Part shown: positions 61,027 through 64,000 of the stretch, piece by piece | How the letters are laid out: each line of letters opens with the position of its first letter | Position numbering within the stretch: the stretch's first letter is position 1 | Source of the DNA: VRUE01 sp963805475 | GTDB taxonomy: Bacteria > Actinomycetota > Thermoleophilia > Solirubrobacterales > 70-9 | Length of the DNA: 64,000 nucleotides | Direction of reading: 5' to 3' | Assembly (NCBI GenBank): GCA_963805475.1 | Contig: CAWDUO010000009.1 | Span: 1 to 64,000 of the forward strand | The notes under the pieces: generated by a model | The model's input: the letters and a program-made list of their open reading frames with translations, nothing else | What the model was told of the DNA's origin: nothing | Database searches by the model: none | Translations under genes and position numbers: made by a program

Positions 61027-61792
61027 TCAGCGGGGTTTGCGGCCGGTCCAGATCTCAAGGGACCGAGCACCTTGGTGGACGAGAACGTCGATACCGTCGA
61101 TTGTCTTGGCGCCAGCCTTTTCTGCCGCCTCGATGCAGCTTGGTTGGACGGGCTCCATAGACCAGATCGACAACCATTTGCTCGCCGTGGAATTTGCCTT
61201 CCGCCAAAGGCAAAAGTTCCTTGAAGGGGTCCTCGCCATGTAGGCCGACCGAGGTTGTGTTGACGATAATTCCATAGCTTCCCAACCTTGGAGCCGCTAC
61301 TGGCGCACCGCCAAGCTCCGCAGCAACTTCCTCCGCTCGTCCGCTTGTCCGGTTCCAAACGTCGACTACAGCTCCTTCCTTCGCCAGTGCCCAGATCGCC
61401 GCGCGTGCCGCCCCTCCGGCACCGAGCACCAGTGCATGCCTGCCTCGGACCTGCATCCGGCAATGCGTCGATCAGGCCGGCGGCGTCGGTGTTGTCGGCT
61501 TGGATCTCCCCTTCTTGGAAGCTAAGCGTGTTTGCGGCTCCGATCGACTGTGCCGTCGGGGAGGCAGCGTCGCCAGCCTCAGCGCCGCCTTCTTGTGTGG
61601 GATGGTCACGTTTGCGCCGACAAAGCCCTGGCTGGGCATCTCACGGACGAACTTCTCGAATTCCTCCGGCGCCACGTCGATCGCCTCGTAGCACCACTCG
61701 TCCGCCAAGCCGAGCTCGGCGAGCGCCGCGTTGTGCATCGCCGGGGAGCGGGAGTGGGCTACGGGGTGGCCGATGACGGCTAGCCGCTTCAT
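61027..61792 (-). CDS. aroE: Shikimate dehydrogenase, frame broken by about three indels
   Basis: Start MKRLAVIGHPVAHSRSPAMH, then GFVGANVTIPHKKAALRLA (catalytic Lys). A shift at about 61577 leads to DAASPTAQSIGAANTLSFQE and QADNTDAAGLIDAL (catalytic Asp). A second at about 61455 leads to VRGRHALVLGAGGAARAAIW (NADP site) and YGIIVNTTSVGLHGEDPFKE. A third at about 61135 leads to EAAEKAGAKTIDGIDVLVHQ then GARSLEIWTGRKPR. Corrected length ~254. GC drops inside the gene from about 61610 downward. ATG 61792 overlaps the mltG stop (ATGA). Confidence 0.82.
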
Positions 61793-62649
61793 TCTTCTTC
61801 GCAGGTGTCGGGCGAGTTGCCGCCCGCTGCCGCGCGCGCTTCGTCGTAGCGGGCGACGTCGGCTTCGAATTCGGCCATCGTCGTGGCGAAGGCGAGCTTT
61901 CCGCAGGTCCCGGGCTCGGTCACGTAGTAGAGGTAGCCGACCCTGGCCGGGTGGGCAGCCGCTTCGATCGAGGCGAGGCCCGGGCTGTCGATCGGCCCCG
62001 GCGGCAGCCCGGCGTTGACGCGCGTGTTGTAGGGGGAATCGATCGCGAGCTGGGATTCCGTCAGCGGCCGGTCGTAGTTGCCGGTGGCGAAGCGGACGGT
62101 GGCGTCGATGCCGAGCGGGATCCCTTCGCGCAGGCGGTTGTAGATGACCGCGGCGACCAGCTTGCGCTGGCTCGCGACGCCGGCCTCGCGCTCGATCATC
62201 GAGGCGATCGTGACCACGTCGCGGACGGTCAGGTTCTTCGAGCGGGCGTAGGCCATGCTCACGCCGGCGACGCGGCGCCTGAAGTCTTCGAGCTGGCGCT
62301 GCACGAGGTCCGAGGCCGGGGCGCCCCTGTCCAGTTCAAAGGTGTCGGGGAAGAGGAAGCCCTCATGGCCGCGGCTGGCCTCAAGGTAGCTGCCCTTCAA
62401 ACCGGCTTCGCGGGCGAGCTGGGCGGTCTGGCGGCGGTCGTAGCCCTCAGGGACCGTCAGCGTGATCGTCTTCAGTTCCGGTTCGGGCGGCGGCGGCGAG
62501 TGGTGGAAGTGGCGGTAGGCGAGCGCCGCGACGGCGACGACCGCGAGCACGCCGCAAAGGACCAGCGCGGCGCCCAGGCGCCGCCTCCTCACCTGCGCGC
62601 GCCGCGCCTCCCCGCGCCGCTCCCGGCGCAGGGTCGTCTGCTCACTCAT
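61789..62649 (-). CDS. mltG: Endolytic murein transglycosylase MltG
   Basis: 286 residues, shorter than the usual ~340. Basic cytoplasmic N-terminus, one membrane helix (LGAALVLCGVLAVVAVAALA), then TITLTVPEGYDRRQTAQLAR, EGFLFPDTFELDRG, catalytic Glu in VTIASMIEREAGVASQRKLV, and LGIDATVRFATGNYDRPLTE with NTRVNAGLPPGPIDSPGLAS. Ends growing glycan strands. Overlaps ruvX by 8 bases. Confidence 0.92.
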   Translation of the reverse strand: MSEQTTLRRERRGEARRAQVRRRRLGAALVLCGVLAVVAVAALAYRHFHHSPPPPEPELKTITLTVPEGYDRRQTAQLAREAGLKGSYLEASRGHEGFLFPDTFELDRGAPASDLVQRQLEDFRRRVAGVSMAYARSKNLTVRDVVTIASMIEREAGVASQRKLVAAVIYNRLREGIPLGIDATVRFATGNYDRPLTESQLAIDSPYNTRVNAGLPPGPIDSPGLASIEAAAHPARVGYLYYVTEPGTCGKLAFATTMAEFEADVARYDEARAAAGGNSPDTCEEE

Positions 62650-63049
62650 CCGCGCCGGAGCCTTCGACGGCGGCGCGGCCGACGAGGTATGCCTCGAGCA
62701 GGTGGGCGGCGGCGAGCGAGTCGGACGCGGCCGTCGCCCCGGCGCGGCGGCTCGCCTCGGCCATGCGGGTCGTCAGCCGCTCGTCGTAGACCTCGACCGG
62801 GACCTCGACCAGCACCTCCAGTTCGGCGCGGAAGCTGCGCGCCAGCGCCGCCTGCGAGCCCTCCTCGCCGCTCAGGTGCAGCGGCAGGCCGACGACGACG
62901 CGCTCGACGCCGTGCTCGGCGACGAGGTCGGCGACGGCGCTCGGCAGCGGCGGCTCGATCACCGGCAGCGGCGTTGCCAGGGTGCCGCTCGGGTCGGAGA
63001 TCGCGCAGCCGATCCGGGCGGTCCCGTGGTCGAGCGCCAGCACGCGCAT
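62642..63049 (-). CDS. ruvX: Putative Holliday junction resolvase RuvX (YqgF)
   Basis: 135 residues. RNase H-like fold: RVLALDHGTARIGCAISDPS, RVVVGLPLHLSGEEGSQA, VPVEVYDERLTTRMAE, and a final ASDSLAAAHLLEAYL. Implicated in rRNA processing and possibly recombination. In the conserved alaS-ruvX-mltG order. Confidence 0.92.
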   Translation of the reverse strand: MRVLALDHGTARIGCAISDPSGTLATPLPVIEPPLPSAVADLVAEHGVERVVVGLPLHLSGEEGSQAALARSFRAELEVLVEVPVEVYDERLTTRMAEASRRAGATAASDSLAAAHLLEAYLVGRAAVEGSGADE

Positions 63050-63062
63050 CAGGAGGGCGCCC

Positions 63063-64000
63063 TCATCCCAGGTCCCGCTCGATCGCCCGCCTCGCTGTCG
63101 CCAGCGCCTCGCCGAGCTTCGCGGCGTCCTTCCCTCCGGCCTGCGCCATCTCGTCGCGGCCGCCGCCGCCGCCGCCGACGACGGCCGCCGCGTCGCGCAC
63201 CACGCCGGCCGCCGAGACGCCCGCGGCGACCGCGTCCTTGGAGGCGAGCACGACGAGCCCGACCTTGTCCCCGGCGGCGCCGCCGAGGGCGATCGCCGAG
63301 GCGCCGCCGAGCTTCGACTGCACGCGGTTGGCGAGCTCGAGCAGCTGCCTCTGGTCGGCGGTCGGCGCCTCCGCGGCGAGGACCGCGACGCCGCCCACGT
63401 CCTCGGCCGCGGCGAGGAGGCGCTCGGCCTCCCCGGCGAGCAGCTCCTTCGCCGCCTGCTTCTCGCCCTCGCCCGCCTCGCGCAGCCGCTCGGCGGCGCG
63501 GCGGGCGCCGGTCAGGGGGTCCTGGGGCGAGCCGAGGAGCTCGCCGACCTCGCGCAGGCGGCGCTCCTCCTCGCGGAACCAGTCGATCGCCGCCGGTCCC
63601 GTCAGCGCCTCGATCCGCCGCACGTTCGCCGCCGAGGAGCCCTCGGAGGCGATCTTGAAGATCCCGATCTCGGCGGTGTTGGCGACGTGGGTGCCGCCGC
63701 AGAGCTCGCGCGAGACCCCGTCGATCTCGACCACCCGCACCCACTCGCCGTATTTCTCGCCGAACAGCGCCATCGCGCCGAGCGCTTCGGCCTCGGGGCG
63801 CTCCATCTCCAGCCAGCGCACCGGGCGGCTCGCCTTGACCCACACGTTGACCCGGTCCTCGATCGCCGCCAGGTCCTCGGCGGCGAGCGCCTGGCCGTGG
63901 GTGAAGTCGAAGCGCAGCTTGTCGGGGCGCACCGCGGAGCCGGCCTGGCGCACGTGGTCGCCGAGCCGCTCGCGCAGCGCCGCGTGCAGGAGGTGGGTCG
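63063..64000 (-). CDS. alaS: Alanine--tRNA ligase, C-terminal part (5' end outside window)
   Basis: The C-terminal ~312 residues. Editing domain: HLLHAALRERLGDHVRQAGS, then RFDFTHGQALAAEDL, and the diagnostic SRELCGGTHVANTAEIGIFK (Cys/His zinc site). The C-Ala domain ends with the Gly-rich VVGGGGGGRDEMAQAGGKD and ARRAIERDLG. The frame is open to the right window edge. The stop is 14 bases before ruvX. Confidence 0.95.
   Translation of the reverse strand, partial: THLLHAALRERLGDHVRQAGSAVRPDKLRFDFTHGQALAAEDLAAIEDRVNVWVKASRPVRWLEMERPEAEALGAMALFGEKYGEWVRVVEIDGVSRELCGGTHVANTAEIGIFKIASEGSSAANVRRIEALTGPAAIDWFREEERRLREVGELLGSPQDPLTGARRAAERLREAGEGEKQAAKELLAGEAERLLAAAEDVGGVAVLAAEAPTADQRQLLELANRVQSKLGGASAIALGGAAGDKVGLVVLASKDAVAAGVSAAGVVRDAAAVVGGGGGGRDEMAQAGGKDAAKLGEALATARRAIERDLG

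Overview
The window is very GC-rich chromosomal DNA from an actinobacterium, most likely class Thermoleophilia (Solirubrobacterales or relatives). This is inferred from gene content, not from a database search. The pointers are a fused SecDF, the steA/steB division pair next to recN, an M29 aminopeptidase, a DUF3866-type protein, an AroK-AroB fusion, many GTG starts, tight ATGA/GTGA gene overlaps, and promoters placed so that transcription would begin at the start codon. Most genes are on the minus strand and read right to left.

Right to left: alaS (partial), ruvX, mltG, aroE, aroC, an IS3-family insertion, aroK-aroB, aroQ and pepP form a translation, wall and shikimate block. A short plus-strand interlude (secreted protein, M42 peptidase) faces a GGDEF gene. 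Then come efp, nusB, xseB, ispA, dxs, tlyA, nadK, an MFS exporter, recN, steA, steB, an MraY-like gene, pyrG, an M20 peptidase, the DUF3866 gene, xerD, mutM, recO, dgt and dnaG. A two-gene lower-GC island (HNH nuclease plus a PD-(D/E)XK-like protein) sits between dnaG and tRNA-Asn. From 26 kb leftwards lie a glycosyltransferase, an SDR, a thioredoxin-like lipoprotein with an Hpt protein, a flavin monooxygenase, an alpha/beta hydrolase, and a tRNA(CAU) flanked by a small two-gene cassette. Further left are a GGDEF gene, a methyltransferase, a phzF-like gene, a truncated flavoprotein pseudogene, a zinc/manganese ABC operon with its Fur-family regulator, membrane proteins, an RpiR regulator, pdxS-pdxT, the M29 peptidase, yebC, ruvC-ruvA-ruvB, a PAS/zinc-ribbon protein and secDF.

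The most unusual signal is a GC-rich palindromic repeat family. It has intergenic copies at 5.2, 6.5, 6.6 and 9.3 kb, and related copies lie in frame inside the coding sequences of ruvB (N-terminal extension) and dxs (interdomain linker). The two in-gene copies keep the same hairpin although the stem bases differ by compensatory change. They are in opposite orientations and are read in different frames. This resembles the Rickettsia palindromic elements, which also insert in frame into genes.

The sequence carries many single-base indels in genes that should be intact (dnaG, recN, aroB, aroE, the M20 peptidase, the MFS exporter, the MraY-like gene, the IS3 transposase). Many are in G runs. This looks more like residual long-read error than wholesale pseudogenisation, so 'broken' calls here should be read with that in mind. 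Two segments (about 56.8-58.2 kb and 61.0-61.6 kb, in aroK-aroB and aroE) also look lower in GC than their surroundings.
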